Assembly (NCBI GenBank): GCA_905234015.1 | Contig: CAJOFK010000014.1 | Location: 1 to 32,662, forward strand | From: an uncultured Ruminococcus sp. | GTDB taxonomy: Bacteria > Bacillota > Clostridia > Oscillospirales > Acutalibacteraceae | DNA length: 32,662 nucleotides | Direction: 5' to 3' | Part shown: positions 1 through 8,000 of the stretch, piece by piece | Layout of the letters: each line of letters begins with the position of its first letter | Position numbering within the stretch: position 1 is the first letter of the stretch | Made by a program: the position numbers and the translations under genes | The notes under the pieces: generated by a model | Databases searched by the model: none | What the model saw: only the letters and a program-made list of their open reading frames with translations | Told to the model about the DNA's origin: nothing

Positions 1-22
1 AGTTGGGTTGGAGCTAAAAAAA

Positions 23-55
23 TAACGAGTCCAATGGACTCGTTACTTTTTTTGG
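23..55. terminator. Probable bidirectional terminator downstream of tRNA-Asn 3' fragment
   Basis: TAACGAGTCC-aat-GGACTCGTTA perfect 10-bp stem (23-32/36-45), flanked by A7 (16-22) and T7 (47-53). Confidence 0.8.
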
Positions 56-100
56 CTCCCCCAACTGGGCTCGAACCAGTGACATCATGATTAACAGTCG
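53..100 (-). other. 3' fragment of tRNA-Asn(GTT): putative prophage attachment-site core
   Basis: Minus strand reads gaCTGTTAAtcatgatgtcactggTTCGAGCccagttgggggaGCCA: anticodon loop CTGTTAA, T-arm ACTGG-TTCGAGC-CCAGT, acceptor 3' strand, encoded CCA. No D-arm or 5' half lies upstream, so it is a truncated tRNA. Confidence 0.8.
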
Positions 101-190
101 TACGGTATTTTTATTACTTTGGCTTATTTACTGGTGTTCAGAGGCTTTTTATAATTAACCTGTAGCAACCGTGTAACAATTTTAAGAACC

Positions 191-233
191 CCGCCCCCGA
201 TAGTTGGCGCTACCGGGGGCGGAGTATTTTTTT
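191..233 (+). terminator. Rho-independent terminator (would follow int in the circular excised phage)
   Basis: CCGCCCCCG (191-199) / CGGGGGCGG (214-222) plus TAG/CTA inner stem, then agtaTTTTTTT (227-233). Confidence 0.75.
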
Positions 234-274
234 AAAAGGAGTTGTTCAAATAATTCTATGATACAAAAAGGTAG

Positions 275-400
275 TAGTGAGCGCCCTTACGTCTGAGCGC
301 TCAGCGAATTAATCGCTTTATGTGTTTAACGAGCTCGGCTGATATATAGTTTTGTCCCTTACACTCATTATAAACTGTATATCCGCCTCAGCTCGGGGAC
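275..400 (+). ncRNA. Candidate structured noncoding element with a long stem and possible pseudoknot
   Basis: No ORF of useful length. Hairpins at about 279-318 (GAGCGC..GCGCTC; AGCGA-attaa-TCGCT). Imperfect ~21-bp stem 330-352/372-395, with loop GTCCC (354-358) complementary to GGGAC (396-400) directly after the stem. Strand is a guess: the one G.U pair (T347/G377) favours plus. Confidence 0.4.
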
Positions 401-454
401 TTAAATCATTGGAATCACCTTAACCTTTACTCTACTTATATTGAATAGTCGTAT

Positions 455-498
455 ATGATAACGCGGCTATAAGGAACGGGATAACCGCTGCTTATCAT
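455..498. repeat. Inverted repeat/hairpin just beyond the end of the Tad1-like gene
   Basis: ATGATAA-c-GCGG-c-TAT-(10 nt)-ATA-a-CCGC-tgc-TTATCAT. Confidence 0.55.
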
Positions 499-502
499 CG
501 TA

Positions 503-874
503 TTATTTTTTATATGTTCCGAGGACATTTCTTTCAATTCTGTCCTCTACTCTCTTATTCATCCATAAAAGAGCTTCTTCGATGTGAGTGAGTGCAATCG
601 CGTTTTCTCTTGTCGCAAATTCTCCCTCCTGAAAACCTTTCAGCCTGTCGCGGACAATCTCAAGCAAATCAGTATCAAGAACGCCGTGAATAGCCTTTTC
701 ATCCTTACGAGCTCCGTCCTGAAACTGAATAACAACTGTTACAGGGTTGTCATCGTTCTCGTTTTCGGGGCAGATGATTAAATAACGATGATTTGCCCCG
801 CCTTTTCCTTTTTCATCCATAGCGGATACAGAGTTAAGTTTTTCTCTTTTCTGAATGGTGTTTAATTCTCTCAT
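503..874 (-). CDS. Tad1/Acb2 hairpin-domain-like putative anti-defence (signal sponge) protein
   Basis: 123 aa; C-terminal half [41 protein letters not shown] matches the remembered Acb2/Tad1 hairpin pattern (GFQxGxFxxRENAxALTxxEEALxWLxxRxxDRxxRxVxGT), with an N-terminal beta-rich region (GGANHRYLI...[10 protein letters not shown]) as in Tad1. Confidence 0.72.
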   Translation of the reverse strand: MRELNTIQKREKLNSVSAMDEKGKGGANHRYLIICPENENDDNPVTVVIQFQDGARKDEKAIHGVLDTDLLEIVRDRLKGFQEGEFATRENAIALTHIEEALLWMNKRVEDRIERNVLGTYKK

Positions 875-889
875 TTTAATAATCCTTTC

Positions 890-1765
890 TTATAAATAGT
901 ATCTCTTATTCCCTACGCCGATATAGGTCATACCCTTATATGTACCGCTCTCAATTTCGGAAATAAGCGTTACCGTGGTCCCGCCGAAGAGCTTAACATC
1001 TTTTCCAAGCTTATTATTGCTTACGGGCTGGGCGAGCACATCTCCCTTAAGCTTATAGGTGTGGAAAGCCGAAAGCCCTTTATCGTCAAGGTGCTTATTC
1101 ATAATCCACCCGGTAAAGTTACCGCTCTTGACTTTGCTCCAGCCGTAGCCGTCATCCTCGAGAAGCTGCACCTTAGCGCCTTTCTTGAGCTTTTTAAGGC
1201 ACTTTGAACTCTTCCCGACCGGATCTTTATAAGCGAGACGATATATCGCGCCGTCCTCAATCAGAGTGGCGGTCTTTTTCTTATTCTCCTCATACTCGGG
1301 ACGGATGAAGCAGTTTACCTGACGGTTATAGCGCGTCTGCTCGAGAACATAGCCGCCGTTCGTGTAGTTTGTGTTTGAGGTGTTGCCCTCAATCGTTTTG
1401 AACGAGGTCGAGTTTATAACCTCGGTAACAAGTCCGATATGAGTATGCGCGGTATGATTGCCCGAGAAATCGAAGATAACGAGGTCGCCCGGCTTAGGCG
1501 TTTCACTCCACTTGCGTTTCTGAGCCGCCATAACCGACATAACCACTCCGCAGCTTGCAACCTTCTTTCCTAAGCAGAATAAAGCCGCTGCGCCGAGCTT
1601 TTTGAATATGTACCAAATGAATACAACGCACCAGGGGTAATAGTCGCCGTGGACGTGCTGGCCGTAGTATTCGGTATTGAATATTACGTCATTGTTGCCG
1701 TCGTCCTTTGTGCCGAGGTACGACCGCGCTTTTTTAATAATCTGTTCAGCTGTCATTTTTTTCAT
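890..1765 (-). CDS. Endolysin: CHAP amidase with C-terminal SH3-like region
   Basis: WCVVFIWYIF (catalytic Cys) and HTHIGLV (catalytic His) CHAP motifs; SH3-like GYGWSKVKSGNFTGWIMNKHL. Confidence 0.85.
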   Translation of the reverse strand: MKKMTAEQIIKKARSYLGTKDDGNNDVIFNTEYYGQHVHGDYYPWCVVFIWYIFKKLGAAALFCLGKKVASCGVVMSVMAAQKRKWSETPKPGDLVIFDFSGNHTAHTHIGLVTEVINSTSFKTIEGNTSNTNYTNGGYVLEQTRYNRQVNCFIRPEYEENKKKTATLIEDGAIYRLAYKDPVGKSSKCLKKLKKGAKVQLLEDDGYGWSKVKSGNFTGWIMNKHLDDKGLSAFHTYKLKGDVLAQPVSNNKLGKDVKLFGGTTVTLISEIESGTYKGMTYIGVGNKRYYL

Positions 1766-2114
1766 CTCCGTTCACATAGTTATTGATATCCTTATTATTT
1801 TTCAAGAGATTTCTCATGTTTTCGAGAGCGTCGTCAACCCACCGGGAGAAGGTATCAAAACTGATTATTTTAGATATAAAAGAAAACTTAGTCAGAAACA
1901 TATCGTAAACGTATCGGAGCTTAATCTGCCCGGTACCGCCGCCGAGAGCCTTCTCCGCCTCGGTTACGGCATAAAGCAGCCACTCTTTAACCTTCTTATG
2001 CCGCTGCGCCTTCGGTAAGCTGAGATATGACGCTATAATCAGAATTGAAAAAGCAATAATCAGCAGCACTATAAGAATAACGTACCAGTTATTAAGTATA
2101 AATTCCATAATCAT
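1746..2114 (-). CDS. Phage holin, LL-H-like family
   Basis: N-terminal TM (WYVILIVLLIIAFSILIIASYL) then KEWLLYAVTEAEKALGGGTGQIKLRYVYDMF. Start moved to 2114 (MIMEF..., SD cgaaagga). Confidence 0.75.
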   Translation of the reverse strand: MIMEFILNNWYVILIVLLIIAFSILIIASYLSLPKAQRHKKVKEWLLYAVTEAEKALGGGTGQIKLRYVYDMFLTKFSFISKIISFDTFSRWVDDALENMRNLLKNNKDINNYVNGDEKNDS

Positions 2115-2302
2115 TTTATCCTTTCGAAAAGTTCTTTTTTCAGAATATCCTTGCTTATATGGGAGCAGCGCAGACACTTACGGTATACCCTGCCCGGGTG
2201 GTCGAACTCGCCCTGACAATCTTCACCTTTTTTGAATAAGCCGATTTCCGCGCTTTTCTTATAACAAGCGTCGTAATCTTTAGGAGTCATAATCGCTTTC
2301 AT
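2111..2302 (-). CDS. Small hypothetical protein in lysis region
   Basis: 63-aa ORF overlapping its neighbours in an operon. Confidence 0.5.
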   Translation of the reverse strand: MKAIMTPKDYDACYKKSAEIGLFKKGEDCQGEFDHPGRVYRKCLRCSHISKDILKKELFERIK

Positions 2303-2582
2303 CGTTGTTATCTCCCATATTAACCTCGACCTCGCCTAATTTAACGCTTTTGACTTTCGGTATTTTTAAGGTTAAAACTCCCGAAATAGCAATAATAAGA
2401 AGCAACACCGCGAAATTGCACCAGATTAATTCGCCCTGAACAGCGCCGCCGTTAAAGTTCACGGCCAGCGCTGCCGCGTCGAAAACAATCATATAAAGAA
2501 TTGCAAAGCATAAAGAAAGAGTTCTTGTTTTCGTTTTGCATATCCATTTCCAGAATCTTTTCATCTTCTTACTCCTGTTCAT
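2280..2582 (-). CDS. Two-TM small membrane protein (lysis region, holin-like)
   Basis: Two hydrophobic segments (TLSLCFAILYMIVFDAAALAV; IWCNFAVLLLIIAISGVLTL). Confidence 0.55.
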   Translation of the reverse strand: MNRSKKMKRFWKWICKTKTRTLSLCFAILYMIVFDAAALAVNFNGGAVQGELIWCNFAVLLLIIAISGVLTLKIPKVKSVKLGEVEVNMGDNNDESDYDS

Positions 2583-2868
2583 GGGCAGAATTATTTAAAT
2601 GCTTATTCATTTTTTTTAGAGCTTTTGTAACTTCGCCATTACAACCTTGCTGTTTTAAACCGTCAAGAATTGCGTTAATACAATAACACATTAGCGCCTG
2701 TTCTTTCTGCATTGTTTTTATTTTTGAGTTGATCTTCCGGATTTCCTGCTCATGCTTTTCATCGCTGCGTTTAATATTCTCGAAAATCTTATAACCGCCG
2801 ATTATCGCTCCGACTACTGTCCCTATTGCCACAATAATCGAAGCGAGCTGAACTATGTCAACAGTCAT
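2569..2868 (-). CDS. Holin-like membrane protein with one TM and coiled coil
   Basis: MTVDIVQLASIIVAIGTVVGAIIGGYKIFENIKR... The called ORF starts at 2991, but the N-terminal 41 aa overlap the upstream gene; internal ATG at 2868 preferred. Confidence 0.6.
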   Translation of the reverse strand: MTVDIVQLASIIVAIGTVVGAIIGGYKIFENIKRSDEKHEQEIRKINSKIKTMQKEQALMCYCINAILDGLKQQGCNGEVTKALKKMNKHLNNSAHEQE

Positions 2869-2887
2869 TATTCTGCCTCGCTTTCGA

Positions 2888-3928
2888 TTATGACGGAGAA
2901 TACTCATAGTGCATGGTGACGCCAGCCGGGAATGCGTTCTCTTCGATATAGATATCTCCCCATTCCGTTTCTGTTCCGGTGTAGTAAACATCGGTTAAGT
3001 GAATGCAGTCTTTAAACGCATTCGGACCGATATTTGTAACCGAGCTCGGGATAACTACACTCTGAAGCGCACAGCCTTCGAATGCGCTTTCTTCTATAGA
3101 TTCAAGAATATTCGGAATATTTATATTCCCCAGCTGAGAGCAGCCGTGGAATGCAAATTCGCCTATCGCTTCTACAGTATCAGGGATGTTAATTGAATAT
3201 AAAGCTATACAGCCATCGAAAGCATGGTCGCTAATCGTTTCCAGATTATTGCAATTTGATAAATCTACCTCTTCCAAACCATCCCACATATAGAAGGAAT
3301 ATCCTGCTATTTCCCCAACTTCTGCCGGTACAACTACGGACGTTCCGCTTCTTCCGATAAATGCAGCAAATTCCTCATCACCGCCGCCGGAGGATATCTG
3401 TTCGATTTTATCAGCATACTGACTGGTCGGCGTATTTTCCGGAACTTCAACGCCTTTATCAATAATAGCCTCGCGAATAGAAGTAAAATCCTCGTTATCC
3501 GCCTCAATTTCAGCAATAAGCTCGGCGCGGGGAGTTGCGTCGGTGCCGTCGGGAGAATCAAGGATTGCTAAATCAACGGCATTAGTCTTACCTACTACAC
3601 CGCCGTCCTTAGTCATTACTAAGAAGATTTTAACAGTTCCGGCGGTATCTGTGATGTCGAGAGTTACACCGACAGCCGCGGTATACTGCTTTTTACCCGA
3701 AAACGGCTGGGCCCCTGTTTCTTTAAGGCTAAGCGGGTATGTAAGAATACTCTCATCCGTAAGCTGTACCTTAAGCGCTACAGCACATGTCGTAATATCA
3801 ACCAGCTCGTTTATAAATTCGCCAGTTATGGCGATATTTAGCTCAGCGGTTCCGTTCTCGCCAATAAAGATTTTTTCATTTTCTGAATCTAAGGTTAAGA
3901 CCTTATTTTCTGTCATATAAAGTTTCAT
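2888..3928 (-). CDS. Tail/baseplate protein with BspA-type LRR_5 repeats (candidate receptor-binding protein)
   Basis: Repeats such as AFDGCIALYSINIPDTVEAIGEFAFHGCSQLGNINIPNILESIEESAFEGC are BspA LRR_5-like; position is downstream of the baseplate genes. Confidence 0.7.
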   Translation of the reverse strand: MKLYMTENKVLTLDSENEKIFIGENGTAELNIAITGEFINELVDITTCAVALKVQLTDESILTYPLSLKETGAQPFSGKKQYTAAVGVTLDITDTAGTVKIFLVMTKDGGVVGKTNAVDLAILDSPDGTDATPRAELIAEIEADNEDFTSIREAIIDKGVEVPENTPTSQYADKIEQISSGGGDEEFAAFIGRSGTSVVVPAEVGEIAGYSFYMWDGLEEVDLSNCNNLETISDHAFDGCIALYSINIPDTVEAIGEFAFHGCSQLGNINIPNILESIEESAFEGCALQSVVIPSSVTNIGPNAFKDCIHLTDVYYTGTETEWGDIYIEENAFPAGVTMHYEYSPS

Positions 3929-3961
3929 ATTTTTTGTCCTTTCATTTTTAATATCTACTCC

Positions 3962-4192
3962 TCACGGAGTTACTTCACTTTCAATAGGCGGTTCGGGCGG
4001 TTCAGGTCTCGGCACGTCCTTAATCGGCACTTCCTCATAGTTATCACGACTTTCGTCTTTACCAATATAAGGCGCTAGTGCAACCTCATTCTCAAAATCA
4101 TAGTAGTATTCATCGGTATCAATTTTGTGAATACACATTCCCTCGCTCGGAATAAGTTTTCTGAGTGTTACGGGAGTTGTTACTTCCTGCAT
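3962..4192 (-). CDS. Small hypothetical tail-region protein
   Basis: 76-aa ORF in operon with SD; proline-rich C-terminus. Confidence 0.5.
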   Translation of the reverse strand: MQEVTTPVTLRKLIPSEGMCIHKIDTDEYYYDFENEVALAPYIGKDESRDNYEEVPIKDVPRPEPPEPPIESEVTP

Positions 4193-4207
4193 AATTTATT
4201 CTCCTTT

Positions 4208-5506
4208 CTAAACTAAATTCCAATTCTTATTAGTAGCAATGGCTATTTCTTCAGCGGCCAGCCTTTGAGAATTACTACCTAAATATAACGTTTTTGCTGT
4301 TTCTCCGGTTAAATCTTTTAAAGCATTCAACATACCTAACATTATTTCTACAGAGAAAATCATATTACTAAAGCCTAAATATAAAGTTGAGTTGAAGTCT
4401 TGTTCTAAATAGACTCTTCTTAATGGAGGTCCACCTAATGAATACGTTTGAATTTGATTTATAGAATTTGGAAGGTGAATTTCTTGTAATGACGCGCAAC
4501 TATCAAAAACATAGAGTCCTATAACTTCTGTTCCGTGTGGCACGACAACCGTTTTTAAATTAACGCATCCTGAAAAAGCCCTCTCATCTATTGACAAAGG
4601 AGGTTGTAAAAATTCAATACTATTTAGTGACGCATATTTGTAACATAAATATGGGTAGATTTGTAGAACGTTTAATTGTAAATTTTGAAAAGTATCTCGT
4701 GCAAGAAACTTCTGCAACTCAAAATCTCCATTTCCTCTGACGCCTAAAACACTAACACCATTTCTTATATTCTCAGGCTGAATATTACTGTCAATCTCAG
4801 CAGTAACACCATTAACCGTCACTGCCGCTAAACCTACATTATCGCCTGTAGGTCTTATAGTTTGCTGTTGAGTTGTAGGTGTAACAGGGTCGGGAGTTTC
4901 AAGCGGAGGGACTCTGTTATTTAATTCCCTAATAGTGTCAGCCTGTAAAGCATTTTCAGCTTCAAGGTTAGATACTTCGCCCTCAAGCTCTCCAACCTGT
5001 GTGTTTAAGCCGCTGATTTCGCTGTTTTTTTCAGATATTGTTTGGTCTTTAGCCAGAACCTCAGCGGTCAACTCTGCTTTGTCCTCAGTTAAATCTGCAA
5101 CCTGCGCCCTCAAATCAGCAATAATTTCGTCAAACTCTGCCCTCGGAGTTAACGGTTTAAGGGTTTTCGTAGGTTCTTTGACGTTGATTTCCTGCTCGTT
5201 AGTACTGCCGATAACGTTTCCGTTATGCGTTATAATCATCATTAACTTTACAACCTGCGCCGCTTCCGTAAGGTCATTCGTAATTAAAAATGAAGCTTTA
5301 CCTTCGGCTGTCGGTATGTTGTAAGGCAGGTAGTCACCGTTCGGCAGGATAGCTCTTAACTCTACGTTGCAATCCTTGCGCGGATATTCGTCAATTTTAT
5401 CAGGAAAGATCATAAAAATTGTTGTTATTAAGTTGTCATTTCGATAGACAACATCATCCATACATAAGTCTATATGACGGCTGTTTTTAAGTGTCAGCTT
5501 ATTCAT
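4208..5506 (-). CDS. Tail fibre-like protein: BppU-like N-terminus, coiled coil, BspA-type LRR domain
   Basis: Heptad-like IADLRAQVADLTEDKAELTAEV...; QQQTIRPTGDNVGLAAVTVNGVTAEIDSNIQPENIRNGVSVLGVRG; RAFSGCVNLKTVVVPHGTEVIGLYVFDSCASLQEIHLPNSI. Confidence 0.7.
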   Translation of the reverse strand: MNKLTLKNSRHIDLCMDDVVYRNDNLITTIFMIFPDKIDEYPRKDCNVELRAILPNGDYLPYNIPTAEGKASFLITNDLTEAAQVVKLMMIITHNGNVIGSTNEQEINVKEPTKTLKPLTPRAEFDEIIADLRAQVADLTEDKAELTAEVLAKDQTISEKNSEISGLNTQVGELEGEVSNLEAENALQADTIRELNNRVPPLETPDPVTPTTQQQTIRPTGDNVGLAAVTVNGVTAEIDSNIQPENIRNGVSVLGVRGNGDFELQKFLARDTFQNLQLNVLQIYPYLCYKYASLNSIEFLQPPLSIDERAFSGCVNLKTVVVPHGTEVIGLYVFDSCASLQEIHLPNSINQIQTYSLGGPPLRRVYLEQDFNSTLYLGFSNMIFSVEIMLGMLNALKDLTGETAKTLYLGSNSQRLAAEEIAIATNKNWNLV

Positions 5507-5732
5507 CCTGCACCTCTATCCAGTCTTGCACTATCACATTATCATTAAGAGAATAATAAGGGTGATACTGCTTAGACCTGTCTGTCGGGTAAGGCTTACG
5601 CTCTAAGCGGTAGTAACCGTATTCGTTATAGAGCGATTCATCATTCGTGAAAACATCCTCGCCGTTAATTCTGAGAGGTCGAGGAGCGGGAGCTATTTTA
5701 CTCTCCGAAATCAATTCATAAAATCTTGTCAT
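5499..5732 (-). CDS. Hypothetical tail-region protein
   Basis: 77-aa ORF in late operon. Confidence 0.55.
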   Translation of the reverse strand: MTRFYELISESKIAPAPRPLRINGEDVFTNDESLYNEYGYYRLERKPYPTDRSKQYHPYYSLNDNVIVQDWIEVQDE

Positions 5733-5742
5733 TTTATTCTCC

Positions 5743-6228
5743 TTAAATCACCTTAAAGTAGTAATCGAGTAAATCTGTTGCGGCTTGAACCATAATTTCA
5801 GTTTCCTGCGGTTCGCCTTCGTCAACGTTCGGGTAAGGTTCTCCGCCGTTTGCTATATTGTTGATAATCGGGAAATAAGCTTCGCTGTTTTCATCAAAAA
5901 ATTCAAAGTAATCGTGCCCTGAAACGTACCACGTTTCTCCTTCATACTCAAATGTTTTAAATCCGTAATCGATCGTGTAATATGAATCGCCATTAAAATA
6001 ACAGTTAGTTTCTTCTCTTGAAACTATAATCGGACCGTACCAAGCGTTAACAGCATATCCGCTGTCATAATGGACTACTCCTGCGATTGCAAAACCAGTG
6101 TTTGTTTTAGTGTAAGTTCTGGTGTTAATTAAACAAATCTGAGTTCCTGCTTCGTAACATTCAAGCTCTGTGCGAACATCACCGCCGCCGCTCTGAGCAT
6201 TCGCAATTAATAATCTACGTCTTTTCAT
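5743..6228 (-). CDS. Hypothetical tail-region protein
   Basis: 161-aa ORF in late operon. Confidence 0.6.
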   Translation of the reverse strand: MKRRRLLIANAQSGGGDVRTELECYEAGTQICLINTRTYTKTNTGFAIAGVVHYDSGYAVNAWYGPIIVSREETNCYFNGDSYYTIDYGFKTFEYEGETWYVSGHDYFEFFDENSEAYFPIINNIANGGEPYPNVDEGEPQETEIMVQAATDLLDYYFKVI

Positions 6229-6230
6229 AG

Positions 6231-7985
6231 TCAGCTCCCGCTTGTAACTTTACCTGCAACAATCACGCCGTTCTTAATTGAGATTTCCCACGTTTCACCG
6301 TTATCAAATTCAGGAACACTGCCAATATACGAAGAAGTCGGAAGAGTTACCGTAATTGTGCCGCTGCTTGCAAAGGTTAGCGTAAGATAACATTCAAATT
6401 CACCGTTAGGGTATGTTAATGTAAGTGAGTTGATGTTAGTGCCTGCATATTCCGTGTTATCTTCAAGTGCTACAGTAGAGCCGCTTGTTATTGTTTTTGC
6501 TGAGGGAGTATAAGCCTTTTCCCAGCTCCAATAAGTCGGTTCTGACTGCTGTTCAAGTTTAGTTACATTCTGCAACCACGTTACGCCCTCAACCTCGGGA
6601 ATAGTTAAAACTTGCTTAAGCATATATGCTGTAGATGTGTTACCAGTACTTAACGGAAGTACTCTTAACTCAACGATAGTATCAGAATCAACCTCGAACG
6701 CCAAAGCCGCGGAGCCTGTAAGCTTAATCGGATAGACTGTATTAACATTAAGAAAACTTAAAGCGTTCAGAGCCGCCACAGTGGAAATAGTTTGTAAATC
6801 AGCTACGCGGTAAAGCTGTTTAGGGATATTGTCGAAAGTGACATTTTCTTCCCAATAATACGAAGTTGAGCCGACTCCTGAAATAATCCTTGTTAAAGTA
6901 AAGATTTTTCCGCCGTTTCCTGTGCCGATAGTTACTACAACTTTATCGCCGAGCTTGCCCTCAAATGAAGTCGGAACAATAAAGTTATTTGTTTCGGACG
7001 TGCTGTAATCCCATACGGTTATGTTAGGAACAGTGTTTAAATCAATAGTCTGAACTTTGTTCCAAGCAGAATAAGTGTTAGGAGTGCCCAAAGTAACATT
7101 TTGAACATACTTCTCGTTGGTAGATGTCGGGAATACTATCTCTCGTTTTACAGTAGTTCCCGAGTTTGGAATAACCGTCATTATACCCGAACCGTGTCCG
7201 TCGAGAGCTGTTGCCGCTAAACCTGTGAATTTAAGGAAATATAATGTTTTCGCGTCAATATAGGATTTAAAAGTACTATCGTCAAGGTCGCTGACTGTAG
7301 CTTCAACGTGTATCTGCTTACCCGAGATTACTTGCTGTAAATCACTTCTTAACTTTGAATAGTCAATAGGGAGTATAGCATTTAACTGCGCTTCGTCTGC
7401 GTCAAATCGAGCGTCTACATCGGTATATGTTCCTCTTGCATTTGTAACTTCGGTTTCTAAGTTATCAGCCGTTTGTGTAACGCTTTCAACATCGACCTCA
7501 ATGTTGTCAAGTCTACCGTCAAGGCTATTGAAAGTCCCTCTTGCTTCGGCTACTTCCTGTAAGATTTCTGATACGGTGCCGTAGCTTTCGGGAGTAACTT
7601 GCGCATTGTTACGGATAGATTCGCGCTTATGAACAACCATAGCGCACGAAGGATAGAGAAGCGAATCTACTCCGTTATCTGATGTCTTAATCTGAAACTC
7701 AACGAGCATAACGCCCGGGAGCATATCGTAATCATCTGTTGAAGATATATCAACTCTTACGGCGTTAATTGTACTGGTAATTTTTTCACATTCAACATCT
7801 TCGGCAACCAGACAGCCGTTCGTTACAAAGGTAGCGGTTACTGTTATGTTGTTTGATGTGATATCGAGCGGCTGGTCGTTTTTATAAAACGCAACCTTAC
7901 GGATATCTGAACCGTTCCGGTCGAGTTCGTGGGAATATGCCGCGTCGGTTGACGGATAGGCGCTGTCTATATTAACCTTTATCAT
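6231..7985 (-). CDS. BppU N-terminal domain-like baseplate upper protein
   Basis: MIKVNIDSAYPSTDAAYSHELDRNGSDIRKVAFYKNDQPLDI..VTATF; coiled-coil spacer; order after Tal. Confidence 0.7.
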   Translation of the reverse strand: MIKVNIDSAYPSTDAAYSHELDRNGSDIRKVAFYKNDQPLDITSNNITVTATFVTNGCLVAEDVECEKITSTINAVRVDISSTDDYDMLPGVMLVEFQIKTSDNGVDSLLYPSCAMVVHKRESIRNNAQVTPESYGTVSEILQEVAEARGTFNSLDGRLDNIEVDVESVTQTADNLETEVTNARGTYTDVDARFDADEAQLNAILPIDYSKLRSDLQQVISGKQIHVEATVSDLDDSTFKSYIDAKTLYFLKFTGLAATALDGHGSGIMTVIPNSGTTVKREIVFPTSTNEKYVQNVTLGTPNTYSAWNKVQTIDLNTVPNITVWDYSTSETNNFIVPTSFEGKLGDKVVVTIGTGNGGKIFTLTRIISGVGSTSYYWEENVTFDNIPKQLYRVADLQTISTVAALNALSFLNVNTVYPIKLTGSAALAFEVDSDTIVELRVLPLSTGNTSTAYMLKQVLTIPEVEGVTWLQNVTKLEQQSEPTYWSWEKAYTPSAKTITSGSTVALEDNTEYAGTNINSLTLTYPNGEFECYLTLTFASSGTITVTLPTSSYIGSVPEFDNGETWEISIKNGVIVAGKVTSGS

Positions 7986-8000
7986 TCTTTCACCTTCAAT

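Noticed and set aside
1-15. agttgggttggagct resembling the inverse of the tRNA acceptor end at 54-68
   Set aside because: Imperfect and at the window edge; cannot separate a convergent tRNA 3' end from chance.
257-262. TATGAT as -10 for a plus-strand ncRNA start near 270
   Set aside because: No acceptable -35 at 16-18 nt upstream; not reported as a promoter.
3543-5324. Plus-strand ORFs 3543-3920 and 4935-5324
   Set aside because: Antisense to convincing tail protein genes; no SD or family signal.
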